Shown here one piece after another: positions 1 through 10,130 of a stretch of 64,000 nt of DNA (position 1 is the first letter of the stretch; each line of letters opens with the position of its first letter). Made by a program: the position numbers and the translations under genes. Origin of the DNA: Xanthostigma xanthostigma (lineage: Eukaryota; Arthropoda; Insecta; Raphidioptera; Raphidiidae); the NCBI GenBank assembly GCA_963575645.1, contig OY754471.1, positions 36,774,401 through 36,838,400 of the forward strand, read 5' to 3'. The notes under the pieces are model-generated. The model had not been told where the DNA came from and searched no databases. It saw only the letters and a list, made by a program, of their open reading frames with translations.

Positions 1-672
1 CTGTAAAGTCGGTTTACGGACGATAGTTTTACGTGATAACGTATTCCGTAATACATAACCTAAACCTCCCAAAATTTGGTTTCAATCCGCTTATCCTTGG
101 TGTCGGAATGATAAGAAATGTCAAAAGTGACGTTTGCAACTTACAAAGTATTATGTTCTAATAATAATTAGTTATTCCAATACTTAACTTAGAAGGCGTT
201 GCATTTCACAATATACTAATGTCAAAAAATTGAATTAAACATTAGAAATGCAGCCGTTTTCATGTTAAGACAAGACATACGTTTGCTTCTAATTTCCATG
301 TACGGCAAACAAAGACAACCGACCGCGTCGCGCCATGCATTAGACAACATTGCATTTATACAGCTATTTTTCTATATAAATTTGTATAAAATATTTTTCT
401 ATATAAATTTGTATAAAAAAACTGTTTAGGCAAATTCTGTTATACGAAATCTATGTAAAATGTTCTCCTCTTTCGTTTAAGACTGGTTTCAAACCGATCT
501 GATTTAAATTGAGCGAGAAATTAGCAAAAAGCACGCACAGGGTCAGGCGGAACGTTACGCGTTACGCGTTACGAACGTTACGTTACACTTTTTCGTACAT
601 ACAGCCGGTGTTTTATCAATTTATAATATTGGTGATTCATCAATTTATAAGACGTTATCACGTCAAAAGCAA
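1..672 (-). mobile_element. Family E repeat, copy 1 (internally deleted, cut by window edge)
   Basis: This stretch is the reverse complement of 10184-11080 with an internal deletion of about 300 bases near base 66. One end carries CTGTAAAGTCGGTTTACGG and TTTTACGTGATAACG; the other carries GACGTTATCACGTC. The core GTGATAACGT is thus present near both ends in inverted orientation. Just inside the right end is a GC-rich run of repeated 'cgttacg' words. No coding capacity was recognised. It is probably a non-autonomous DNA element. The left boundary is not visible. Confidence 0.6.
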
Positions 673-844
673 AGACCCCTTTGGTGCTTATTTAATACTT
701 GAATGGCCCCTTACGATTATTTTCAATTTTATAGTTAGGGAAGATTATTTAAATTACTCTCTCCATGCTGGCTATCAAAATGAGGTCAAAAAAAAATTTT
801 TTTTTTATAGGTACTAACATTGTGCGATCTTTGTGAGTTTATGT

Positions 845-1001
845 GAACCACCGCATCTATTTGAAAAATGTTTTCACCACTATTTAGAATGAACCTTCAG
901 GATGGACATAGGCCTTTCGTGGAGATCAATTTTGCAATGCAAGTCGACAAAAAAAATTGTGACAATCTATAAGTTCGGGGGAAGCCGAACCGGGTCGTTA
1001 G
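845..1001 (+). mobile_element. 3' part of a non-autonomous Helitron-like element
   Basis: This matches the internal and 3' parts of the elements at 25540, 42051 and 57015: 'CCTTCAGGATGGACATAGGC', then 'AAGTCGACAAAAAA', ending in a GC-rich tract and TTAG|T. The 5' part is missing. The end abuts the next Helitron at 1006 head to tail. Confidence 0.55.
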
Positions 1002-1005
1002 TATA

Positions 1006-1348
1006 TCTACTATTCATTTATAAAGCTGAAAAGTTTGTTTATTTGGTTGAACGCTTTAATCTCACGAACTACTGGTTTGAATTGAATTTTTTTTTGTTGT
1101 ATAACCCATTTATCGAGGAAGGCTATAGCCTATATAATATCACGCTACGATCAATAGGACTGAAGCATCAATGAAAAATGAAAACTCAAAATTTGTCCGT
1201 CCGACAAAAACTTTTGAACGGTAACTCCGATCATCATGAAATTTGGACACAACATTCATCTCGGTAAACTAAGATGAATGTGCGTACTCATGTTTCTCCC
1301 CACCCATTCGTTCACTTGCACCCGGGTGAAACCGGGCGGGACCGCCAG
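1006..1348 (+). mobile_element. Non-autonomous Helitron, same family as 7371-7857
   Basis: It starts with TCTACTATTC after an A and runs through 'ATAAAGCTGAAAAGTTTG'. It ends in the hairpin-forming 'CACCCGGGTGAAACCGGGC' followed by GACCGCCAG and a flanking T. The TC start, the GC hairpin just before CTAG/CCAG, and insertion between A and T fit Helitrons. No protein is encoded. Confidence 0.65.
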
Positions 1349-2378
1349 TATTTAATAAAAATTAAGATTATCAAGAAGTCGACGGACGTTCAAATGTGTT
1401 AATAAACAGCTAAAATACGCACATATTCGTATCTGATTTCCATGCAGTAAGTAAGGGCAGCTGGCGCGGCGCGTATGAAATCATGGGATCGAGTTTAAAG
1501 CAGGCTCTGTTTACGTTGCTCCGTCTTTCTTATGAATTCAAACACCGGGACGGTAAGCCGTTGAGTTAATAATAATATACGCCCTCGTATATGTATGTCT
1601 GTATGTATGTATGGAGGTACAAGTGTGCCGTACAGATATAGAAATATCCACGGGTTCACGAATTTCTATTACAGAAACAATACCCAAACCTCTTTTCGGA
1701 AACTAAAGGTTATACCCTATAAGCTCCTGGTGTGGAACGTTGCGGTTGGCCTTAGAGTATTTCCTACCTCGCCTTGGGAAATTATCGAACCACCCTCTCG
1801 ATTATAACGGGTAGGGAAACTTACATATATAGCTGTATATATATAGTACACCTAAACTACGTACGTACATATCATAACGTACAGGGTGTTTCATTCGGCG
1901 TTAACATAAATTCCCCTACGAGCTATGGTGCAACTCTCCGTGTTGCACTTGAAAACACTCTATAAAGTGACACTCAAGGAACTGTGCACTTTATGGCGTT
2001 ATTTTGTCGTTAAACGCATTCATTAATATTTTTTTTCTATAATATGTATTTACTCATAATATATAAAATTTACAACTGACAAACAAATATTCATACTATC
2101 ACACATTACAACGCTTATTGCGTATAGTCTGTTATCTTTGCCTGACGTTTTTCGTTCCAACAAACAAAAAAACGTTTTTTTTTAGAATCGTCGGTACGCA
2201 TGATGCCGACAACAAAGCGACAAAATAGCAAACAAGTACTGTTTATTGCTTAATGATGACGTATTGTTGACGTTGTCGTTCTTTAGAGTGGGTGTGTTGT
2301 TATCTAGAGTGTATCATTGTATGAACAACTAGAGTTAAGTAATTTCGAGGTCTTAAGGAGTTTGTCGTTATATCGAGT
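1349..2378. other. Unassigned AT-rich DNA
   Basis: No gene was recognised. A short GTATGTCT/GTATGTAT run lies near 1590. At 1882 'ACAGGGTGTTTC' resembles a transposon terminus, but no partner end was found. Short open frames here show no protein-family resemblance. Confidence 0.4.
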
Positions 2379-2729
2379 GACGTTAAATGGAGTTTTCACT
2401 GTAAGTTCATGATCAAACGCAGTAGACCTAAACTCAGGAAAGTGGTTGGGCTTTTAGCCGGTCATGCACCCCTGAGAAAGCATCTACACAAAGTGGGGAT
2501 ACGTCACGAATCGACAAAGTGTAGATTTTGCAAAATGGAAGACGAAACAGCCAACCATTCACTGTGTGAATGCGAGGCCCTAGCCTACAAGAGAGCAACG
2601 ATCATTGGATACATTGATGAGAGCGGAGTAATCCCTCAAGACAATCTAGTCACCAATCTTCCTTCTGGAGTTCATGAGGAGATTCAAACTATTGGAGGAC
2701 TAGATCCAGGACAAGGGGGGCAAAGATGA
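2379..2729 (+). CDS. LINE C-terminal fragment (R1/Jockey-like, zinc-knuckle tail)
   Basis: The frame is open from about 2373; the first ATG is at 2409. The readable part ends with the C-terminal region of a non-LTR retrotransposon polyprotein: 'GLLAGHAPLRKHLHKVGI' followed by a Cys/His cluster, C-R-F-C, then H-S-L-C-E-C. This arrangement (a T/AGH-x2-L..HL..G motif, then CxxC...HxxCxC) is common behind the RNase H or reverse transcriptase part of arthropod LINEs. The reverse transcriptase, endonuclease and ORF1 are absent, so the copy is strongly 5'-truncated, as is usual for target-primed insertion. It is followed by a short 3' UTR and a TTCA-type tail. It cannot make an active enzyme. The clade assignment is by motif only. 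Confidence 0.7.
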   Translation, partial: DVKWSFHCKFMIKRSRPKLRKVVGLLAGHAPLRKHLHKVGIRHESTKCRFCKMEDETANHSLCECEALAYKRATIIGYIDESGVIPQDNLVTNLPSGVHEEIQTIGGLDPGQGGQR

Positions 2730-2786
2730 CGTGCATAACGGGCTATTAAGCCATAGCCCCTAATTTATTCGTTCATTCATTCATGC
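2730..2786 (+). repeat. LINE 3' UTR and TTCA-repeat tail
   Basis: After the stop codon comes 'GGGCTATTAAGCCATAGCCC', a small self-complementary stretch that may be the hairpin used by the reverse transcriptase. A short TTCATTCATTCAT tail ends the LINE. Confidence 0.55.
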
Positions 2787-3715
2787 AAGTTCATTTGTAC
2801 GATGTAATATGAAGATTTATCACGAAAACTGAAAAGCGAATCCGACTCGAACATGGCCATTTTTTTATAATATGACTAGACAACGATTTGTAAGTGTTCA
2901 GGTGGTCTTTCCTACAGCATCCTTTTTATAGGTGTCATTTTTCTATTACAATAGCGAGGAAAATAACTACGGTTATCAGTTTAAAAACATGCTGTCCGAT
3001 GTCACTAGTGTACATGTCAATATTTATTAGGGTTAAGTGGTTTATGAAAGGTCCTAAACGATGCATTTCTAGGTTAGGGTGATATCTAACTCTACAAGTG
3101 GGGAATGGTACTAATTTAAGACAAAATTCACTTTTACAATTATACCAGTTTTACTTCTGCAATTTGTAGTGTAAAATACAGTCTCTTTTTTTAACTGAAG
3201 TTTTTTGTTAATAAATCACTATTTGTCTGCTCATAACGCAATTAGCAAAGAAGTAAATTAAAACGGAGTGTTCAGAATTGTTTCTTATATTTTAATACTA
3301 TAAACAATCACTAACAAAATATATATCTTTTAATCTAAGATACTTTTTCAGATAACCTTACTCCATTGAATTTCGACGAGGTTAATCTATAATATAGGCT
3401 TATAGCAGAGGTTTCTATCGGAAGTTCACTCAAACTAATTTTCTAAGACATCAGCTAATTGGATGTGTAACACAAATACATTTTTTATCGTTTAACGATC
3501 TTTCCATTTCAAATGAATTGCCGTTTCTGAGTTTCCGGTAGTGTTAAATGAACCATCTATTGTCAGGCTAAATATCAGCCTAGGGTATAGGTTTTCTCTC
3601 TACACGCTAAGCTGCATTGTAATGTTTGCATGGCTGTTTGACTGCAGCATAGAATATTACACACTTCTGTTTGTCCCCCAGAATATTTACTATGGAATGT
3701 GACATGGCCTGCTAC
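2787..3715. other. Unassigned AT-rich DNA
   Basis: I see no gene, tandem array or paired terminus. Short open frames here have no recognisable features. Confidence 0.4.
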
Positions 3716-4165
3716 AATAACAATAGGGATGATGACAGATTTTGAAATCCAGTTCTATAGTGTAAGTACAATATTATGTCTACTATTTCCGAAAAAAATT
3801 ATTTCAGCAATATATTTTAACGCAAATTATTGCATTTTTATCTTTCTATTTTGAAGTAATTGCGAAAACGCTTGTGACGTGACGCTTTAGTGACAGCTGA
3901 CACTAGATGGTGCATTTGTGGGTGTGGAGTTGTCGTGCAGAGGTATTTCGTAGAAAGACATGTAAATTTACTTAATTATATGATTTATATTAAGTATTTT
4001 CTTAAATGTAAGTACTTAGTAGTAATAAAAATAGTATGGCTTTCTTTAGTTGCAAGTTAACTAACCTCAATAATAATAGACGTAAGTGTTATAAAATATC
4101 ACAAAAAAACGAATAAACAACAAATAAACTAATTAAATGATCGCAACACAAATTTAAGCGACACT
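3716..4165 (+). repeat. Dispersed repeat, copy 1 of a direct pair
   Basis: Shared with 4995-5310 in the same orientation. Matching blocks include 'GATGACAGATTTTGAAATC', 'TTGCAAGTTAACTAACCTCA' and 'AACTAATTAAATGAT'. Copy 1 contains extra sequence around 3760-3880. No ORF. Probably a non-autonomous element; its ends were not resolved. Confidence 0.5.
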
Positions 4166-4560
4166 TCTAAGAAAATATAGGAAACATCTCCAACAGAGGA
4201 CATGGTTCCTGGAACTGTCCAATTTTAATTTAAGGCATCACACGCGTTCCCTCGGTCTACAGGAGAATACAGGCAATGCATGTTCCAGAAGTAAATGTTC
4301 TAAGGCTTTGCCCTAAGCTTGGAAAGTGTTCACTGATTGCCAACACTTTCCTTAATTATTTAAGCGCGCTGTTACTTCGTCTGATCTCATTTCTGACTGA
4401 CTGAAACATAATAACAATTAGTTCGCTAGCTTTTCAACAGATGTTGTTATTTGAATAACTTATTAGGTTTTGAATAATAAAAAAGCTAGACGCGACTCAA
4501 GTGTTATTTCGGATTTTGAGGAAGAAATATTTTTATTTACAGACTAGCTTTATTTACTAG

Positions 4561-4860
4561 ACTAGCTTTTACCCGCAGATTCGTCCGCATGGAATCAGTG
4601 TGTAATATAATTGATTAAATAATTCATAAACCCTATAGTTTAAGACGGGTCTATGAACAATGTCTTTTGTTTCATCATCTTTAGCAAAAACATAAAGATT
4701 TTGTGGATTAGATACACGTGAGCAAACCGTGGAAAACATGGTTTCTCTAAATTAATGCCAACTACTTTAAGTGTTTGCCCCTGGGCTTTGTTTATAGTTA
4801 TTCCGAAAGGAGTTGTTTTTTTCAATTTCTGAAACATTTTTTGAACCACATTGTTGTTTA
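4561..4860 (-). pseudogene. Helitron helicase C-terminus and 3' end, decayed
   Basis: Read on the minus strand from about 4860, the frame gives 'TPFGITINKAQGQTLKVVG' then 'INLEKPCF'. This is the C-terminal Pif1-type helicase motif block of Helitron Rep/helicase proteins (consensus T-I-N-K-A-Q-G-Q). After 'CFPRF' the frame shifts. A second frame continues with 'QNLYVFAKDDETKDIVHRPV', also typical of the helicase end. The minus strand then reaches GC-rich 'GCGGGTAAAAGCTAG' at 4575-4561, a Helitron-like 3' terminus. The Rep domain and most of the helicase are missing. This is direct evidence that autonomous Helitrons were once active in the lineage. At least one frameshift is present and the copy is dead. 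Confidence 0.75.
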
Positions 4861-4994
4861 TCGTAACGTTCGTGCGACTGCTGGATATCTATAAGTGCAT
4901 GAATTCCCACTATTGGGATGCGTGAAAAGTGAAAACCGAACTACGTAGATCCATATTTATATACAGTGTGTTCACTGAAAATGGTACCTAATAG

Positions 4995-5310
4995 TGAATA
5001 ATAGACATGATGACAGATTTTGAAATCTAATTCTATAATCGAAATCGTGATGTTGTATTTATGGGTGTAGAGCTGTGGCGCAGAGATATTTCGTAGATAG
5101 GTATTTCAATTTATTTAATGATATGATTTACATTAAGTGTTTTCTTAAAAGTAGGTACTTAGTAGTAAAAATATACGGTTTTATTTAGTTGCAAGTTAAC
5201 TAACCTCAAAAATAACCTACGACATGTCATAAAAAAACGAATAAATAACAAATCAACTAATTAAATGATGCAGGAGTGAATGATCGCAACAAAAATTTAA
5301 GTGACACGGT
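4995..5310 (+). repeat. Dispersed repeat, copy 2 of a direct pair
   Basis: The second copy of the 3716-4165 family, about 1.28 kb downstream, starts with 'ATGATGACAGATTTTGAAAT'. It lacks part of the interior of copy 1. The Helitron helicase remnant lies between the two copies. Confidence 0.5.
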
Positions 5311-5719
5311 GATTACTTACTCCAAGTGTATATTCTCTTTGATTTAAGAAGGCGTGACGTCATTCGGTGTTTCAGTCAACATTGTCGATTGCAGTATTTT
5401 ATAATTGAATTTTATTAAAAATCTTATTAATCTCAATGTTTATATTAACACTGGATCATTTTTTAGAATCCTTTCAAAATATTTTTCTCTTAAAACCATT
5501 TATTCTTTGATTCTTTTATACTGTCATCATGCCTATTCGTGTATCCTACTAGATACAATTAAAGTTTAAATAGATTTAGGTATTATTGAAAACTGTTGGG
5601 GTATATTAATTCTTTCTACTTTAAACTTAACTGAAAGTGTACAATGTACGCAGGTATGCATTTTTTTTTTCAAATGGCAACACATATTTATTTTTTACAT
5701 TTTCGAAATCATCATTTTT
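5311..5719. other. Unassigned AT-rich DNA
   Basis: No gene or paired repeat was recognised. Confidence 0.35.
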
Positions 5720-5921
5720 CTTTCTATAAATTCATATAAAATTTTCATAAGATTACATAGGAAAATATTCGAGAAAAACGTTATCAATTTATTAACTAAA
5801 TACACCGTAATAATAATTATTATTAATAATTTGCACATCAGTGGAGTGCTATGAAAAACATGTTTTTATAGAATATTTTCTTATATAACCTTAGGAAAAT
5901 TCTATATGAATTTATAGAGAA
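5720..5921. repeat. Inverted-repeat element, about 50-bp arms
   Basis: The left arm (5720-5770) and right arm (5871-5921) are inverted copies containing 'CTATAAATTCATATA' and 'GAAAATATTC'. The spacer is about 100 bp and AT-rich. It directly abuts the larger palindrome that starts at 5921, so that one may have inserted at its edge. Confidence 0.55.
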
Positions 5922-6380
5922 AAAAACTTTTTAACAAAAAAATTAAACCGCCGAAAAACTGAAAAGCAAAAAATAATAAATCTTTTTATTTAACTAAGTT
6001 CTATCTAAGTAGTTGAACGTATGTGACAGTATAGTATATCTAAGTAATTTTGAGTCGGCGTCAACAATCCTTCGCCGGAAATCTCTGAGCGTTCACGAAG
6101 TTAATGTCAGCGACAGAGCAACCCGAACGGGCACACTGAGGGCACACGTCTTTGCGAGTGGTCGTGTGGAGAGCGCATGTTTGGAATGTTAATGTGATTT
6201 GGTTATTTCTTTTAGTGATCTTTGTTCATTGATGGTTTGACGCCGACTCAAAATTACTTAGATATACTATACTGTCACATACGTTCAACTACTTAGATAG
6301 AACTTAGTTAAATAAAAAGATTTATTATTTTTTGCTTTTCAGTTTTTCGGCGGTTTAATTTTTTTGTTAAAAAGTTTTTA
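5921..6380. mobile_element. Fold-back element, 144-bp arms with GC-richer centre
   Basis: The arms at 5921-6064 and 6237-6380 are near-perfect inverted copies. They run from 'TTTTTAACAAAAAAATTAAA' inward to 'GAGTCGGCGTCAA'. The 172-bp centre (6065-6236) is clearly richer in G and C than the surroundings and unrelated to the arms. The outer 24 bases resemble those of the palindrome at 11317-11508. No ORF of note in the centre. This is a fold-back/MITE-like element of unknown superfamily. Confidence 0.7.
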
Positions 6381-6409
6381 TTTTATAATTTTTTGTGGCC
6401 ATATAATTT

Positions 6410-6868
6410 ATAATTGTAATACACAAAGCATGAAAATCTGTGAGTGAACTATAAATCACCCCTATTTTCCCACCCTTAAGGTAGGAGTTTTTTTTCCAAA
6501 TTTATATGAGACGAGCCTCGAGGTATACCCTATCCAATAAAAAAATAATTATCAAAATTGGACCACTCTGTAAAAAGTTATGTGTGGTCATACATTACAA
6601 TCAGTGAGTGAACAATCAATCATCCCCTGTTTTCCTACCCTTACGGTTGGAATTTTTTTACCAAATTTATATGGGACTAGCTTCGGGGTATACCCTATCC
6701 AATAAAAAAATAATTATCAAAATCGGACTACTCTGTAAAAAGTTATGCGTGGTCATACATAAATAAAAAAAAAATAAATAAAAAACAAAAAAATAAAAAA
6801 AAAATATACGCGTCGAATTGAGAACCTCCTCCGTTTTTGTTTTTCGTCGGTTAAAAAATAGAGATTTT
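6410..6868 (-). mobile_element. CCGACTTC-family repeat, reversed, with internal duplication
   Basis: Its right end reads 'GAATTGAGAACCTCCTCC' followed by CGTCGGTTAAAAA. This is the reverse complement of the 'AACCGAC...GGAGGAGGTTC' start at 10131. The body contains a tandem duplication of about 165 bp (starts near 6441 and 6605), each unit with 'GGTATACCCTATCCAATAAA'. An A-rich run at 6760-6810 separates body and end. Confidence 0.6.
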
Positions 6869-7050
6869 TAAAATGTAAACGGTTGAGTTTGAAGTACAGA
6901 CAAATATACCTAAGCAGTTTCCGAGAGTACCTACATCTCGAGTTGAACAAAAAACTAAACTTTTTTATATCTAGTGGGATACACGAATTATTCACTGTTA
7001 CCACTTTCGGTGAACGCACTGTATATATAGGTATATTTACATTTATACAA
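6869..7050. repeat. Dispersed repeat shared with 12520-12715
   Basis: The two copies share 'CTCGAGTTGAACAAAAAACT', 'GGATACACGA' and 'GGTGAACGCACTGTATATAT' in the same order and orientation. No coding potential was recognised; open frames on both strands over it appear accidental. Confidence 0.55.
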
Positions 7051-7370
7051 AACGGAATGTTCCAATTGACTCACTGACTAACTCTATCAATATCATACAA
7101 CAGTGTTCAAAACCTATTTCAAATAATGGCCTTGCCGCTTGCGTCTGTGTAGTTATCTTCTTGCTCATGAAAACAATATACACTCCTAGTCTAAATCAAC
7201 GAAGCAAAATTTTATACGACAATAGAGATGATCTCACAAAATTGATGTGATGAAAAACCGAATGGATATACATCATAAGTTATGTCATTTTAAGGTCATA
7301 AGTTCATGAACTCAAATACATAGAGAGATTGAAAGAATGTTAGAATCACTGATAATTAATTAATTATTAA

Positions 7371-7857
7371 TCTATACTAATATATAAAGCTGAAGAGTTT
7401 GTTTGTTTGTTTGGTTGAACGCGCTAATCTCAGGAACTACTGGTTCGAATTGAATTTTTTTTTTTTGTTGGATAGCCTATTTATCGAGGAAGGCTATAGG
7501 CTATATAATATCACGCTACTACCAATAGGAGCGGAGCATCAATGAAAAATGTTCCAAAATGTATCTCAAAAATAAGCTTCTATGCAGGTGATATGCCCTA
7601 ACTAAATATACTAATATTAGCGTTTTACATTCACAAGCCCAGCTGGCTCAGTCGGTAGAGCATGCGACTGTTAATATCAAGGTCCCCACGTTGGGCGAAT
7701 GTATTTTTAATTTTTTATCGACAAAAACTTTTGAACGGTGAACATGAAATTTGGACACAACATTCATCTCGGTAAACTAAGATGAATGTGCGTACTCATG
7801 TCCCTCCCTTCCCTATTCGTTCTTTTGCACCCGGGTGAAACCGGGCGGGACCGCTAG
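7371..7857 (+). mobile_element. Non-autonomous Helitron carrying a tRNA-like insert
   Basis: It starts with TCTATACTAATATATAAAGC after an A. It ends with 'CACCCGGGTGAAACCGGGC', GGGACCGCTAG and a flanking T. Body and ends match 1006-1348. Between 7550 and 7710 it holds about 150 bp absent from the other copy, including the tRNA-like segment at 7637. The A/T insertion site, TC start and GC hairpin before CTAG are Helitron hallmarks. Confidence 0.75.
7637..7697 (+). pseudogene. tRNA pseudogene (tRNA-Lys-like body, GTT anticodon position, T arm deleted)
   Basis: The segment begins 'GCCCAGCTGGCTCAGTCGG' and 'TAGAGCATG' and ends 'CCCACGTTGGGCG'. This matches a tRNA-Lys acceptor stem, D arm and A box, with the acceptor strands GCCC/GGGC pairing. 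The anticodon-loop triplet reads GTT rather than the CTT or TTT of lysine. About 11-12 bases of the T arm, including most of the B box, are missing. It cannot fold as a normal tRNA and probably lacks internal promoter function. It lies inside a Helitron, so capture by the element or a SINE insertion are both possible. Confidence 0.6.
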
Positions 7858-7894
7858 TCTAATATGAAAAACTATACTTAAAGTTTTATAATCA

Positions 7895-8100
7895 TTGTTT
7901 GGGTTCCGTTAATCCGATGAAAAATGGAGCTTTTATAGGAATACTCTCGTATCTGTCTGTCTGCCCGGCTGTCACAATTTATTTTCTCCGAATATACTGG
8001 ACGAAAAATGTTGAAATTTGGTACATACATAGAGTTAGATTATACAAAAAAATTCCAATTTATTAAAATTTAGTATTTAAAATAGTTTGCAGTTAATTTG
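7895..8100. repeat. Lepidopteran dispersed repeat fragment
   Basis: It contains 'GGGTTCCGTTAATCCGATG', a 'TCTGTCTGTCTGCC' run and 'TTGAAATTTGGTACATACAT'. These words recur in abundant lepidopteran interspersed repeats, such as the unit at 35527. The ends are not resolved. Confidence 0.4.
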
Positions 8101-8214
8101 TTAAACAGCTATTTATATAATTCAAAAAAATTGAGAGCTGCTGGGAGGCTGAAAAGTTTGGATTATATGTTTTTTATGTGAGAAATTAGAAAAAAATATG
8201 GTCTGAAAATTACA

Positions 8215-8455
8215 AAAAAAATTGGTTGTCTGTAAAGTCGGTTTACGGACGATAGTTTTACGTGATAACGTATTCCGCTCGAATATCATATTTAAGTCAG
8301 GCGGAACGTGACACATTTCGGAACGTGACACATTTCGGAACGTGATACATTTCGGAACGTGACACATTTCGGAACGTGACACATTTCGGAACGTGACACT
8401 TTTTCGTGCATGCAGCCGGTGTTTCATCAATTTATAAGACGTTATCACGTCAAAA
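8215..8455 (-). mobile_element. Family E repeat, copy 2 (miniature form)
   Basis: It carries both family ends, TTGGTTGTCTGTAAAGTCGG at the left and AAGACGTTATCACGTC at the right, but only about 240 bp remain. The interior is replaced by a 17-bp tandem array at 8303-8399. This is an extreme deletion derivative of the 10184-11080 copy. Confidence 0.65.
8303..8399 (+). repeat. 17-bp tandem array, about 5.7 copies
   Basis: The unit is GGAACGTGACACATTTC, repeated almost perfectly with one T/C change in copy 3. The 'GGAACGT' word is also the seed of the GC-rich section in other family E copies ('GGAACGTTACGCGTTACG'), so the array probably expanded from within the element. Confidence 0.85.
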
Positions 8456-9310
8456 ATTCTGGATATCGACAACAGCACCACCTACCGGTTTCAACTAGAG
8501 GTAGGAACCATCCAGTTAACAAAAAAAAAATCATCAAAATCGGTCAAGCCGTTAATGGGGGAGAAGAATTAAGAACATACGCATACCGGAATTGTATATA
8601 AAAAAATGTGCAACAAATATTTTATCTCTATACAAAAGAGTAATGAAAATCGCCCATAATTACCTAGAAAATATTATAAAACAGTGATTTCAAAAGAGCC
8701 GGTAATTTATAAATCGTATTAACTTTTAAATGCTTCACGTGAGAACGAATTGATAATTTTTCAATTATAATTAATATTATTATAGTGAATTGAATTTACG
8801 TACGTGAACCTGCAAACTGTGTCCCTATGTACAAAGTTGGCGACTGTGAAATGTTTAGAAGCAGATTATCACGTAATTACTTTTAAAACTTCATTTTACG
8901 CTTACAGACCAGCATCACACGTATACTGAAGTGAGTTTATCATGGGTAAAGAAATTGATGAAAGGATAGGTTCAATTGAACCTGTGCTATACCTTGTTTG
9001 AATTTAGCTTCAACACCTAAAAAGACAAGTAGGTATGGTAACAAAAAGATCGTTCCGTGGCGACACCAGTACCTGTGCTTTGGCAATGTTTAACTGTAAA
9101 ACCTAATGTTATTGAATTATCATAGTACTGCAAATCATTGCAGCCAGTAGCAAGACCGTAACTAGGCAGGGACCAGGACCTAGACGGAAGGTGACCCAAA
9201 AAAGGCCCCAGAAAGATCGAAAAAATTCGTATTATGGTTAGAGTACTCGACGTGCAAAATATCCACTGGGAATACACAATTATAAATTTAGATAACATAA
9301 TATAGTATGC
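8456..9310. other. Unassigned AT-rich DNA
   Basis: No gene or paired terminus was recognised. At 8515-8580 'ATCATCAAAATCGGTCAAGC' resembles widespread lepidopteran repeat text, but the ends are not visible. Confidence 0.35.
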
Positions 9311-9388
9311 CTGCAGTACACATTCGCCGAGCGCGCTCGCCGAGAAATTAGGGTAAAGCGAGCGTCTACGAATGTGTCTGTGTACACA
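9311..9388. repeat. Short inverted repeat around GC-rich core
   Basis: 'ACACATTCGCCGAGCG' and 'CGAGCGTCTACGAATGTGT' form imperfect inverted arms, followed by another 'TACACATTCGGCG'. It is a likely MITE remnant. No target duplication was identified. Confidence 0.35.
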
Positions 9389-10130
9389 TTCGGCGTGGCT
9401 CGGCTTCACTGTCCATTTAAACGGCACAGTTAAATGGCTCTGGACGTTGTTTGTGTTGCTGCTGTTGCAGCTTATTGTTCATATAGCTATTACAAATATA
9501 TTTATTTATATTAAAAAAAATCAAAAAGTCCTGGAAACCAAAAAGATGGTGGATGGCTTATTTTGGCAATGTTCTAAGAAATCAATTACTGTGTCATTGG
9601 TCCAGTCCGCCATATTTTTTTTATCATTAAAAGTTACACTTTATAGCCAACAAAAATGACAACTTATTTAAATTCGCACGAAATCAGTAGCTTTATATCA
9701 TTCATAAAATTTAGTGAGCCGACATATTTTGCTAACGCTGTAAATTCGTCTATCTGTAGCAGCCAAATTACCATGGGGCATGGAGACCACACGAGTATTA
9801 TTTTATTTTAATATTTTTTAGAAAGTGACATTTTTTTGCGATTTTGCTGTGAATGAAGAAGTGAATTTTTTAAATTTCGAACTGTTCACGATTTCTAAGA
9901 ATATTTAAAGATGCTTAAGCAGTGCTATGTATGTAAGAAATCACGAAATAATTATCTCAGCCTGTCATTTCATCGGGAAGTAAATAGGACATTTTACCAT
10001 AGGTGTAGAATATGTTTTTGACAATGTGTTTATCAGCTAAAGATTAAACATATACCTACACACAATGCAAAATATATTTTTATGAACAATATAAGATTTA
10101 TAAACCTCATTAATTCTCGTTTTTAACCGA
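9389..10130. other. Unassigned AT-rich DNA
   Basis: No gene was recognised. Open frames here have no domain resemblance. Confidence 0.35.

Noticed and set aside
8303-8399. CRISPR-like regular repeats
   Set aside because: The 17-bp units are contiguous without spacers and the genome is animal-like; it is a plain tandem array.
8122-8481. 119-codon frame on the minus strand with a repeated FRNVSRSEMCHV-like block
   Set aside because: The repetition comes from the 17-bp array in the family E miniature copy.
9017-9427. 136-codon frame on the minus strand
   Set aside because: No recognisable family, no leader or domain, and surrounding sequence is repeat-like; kept as accidental.
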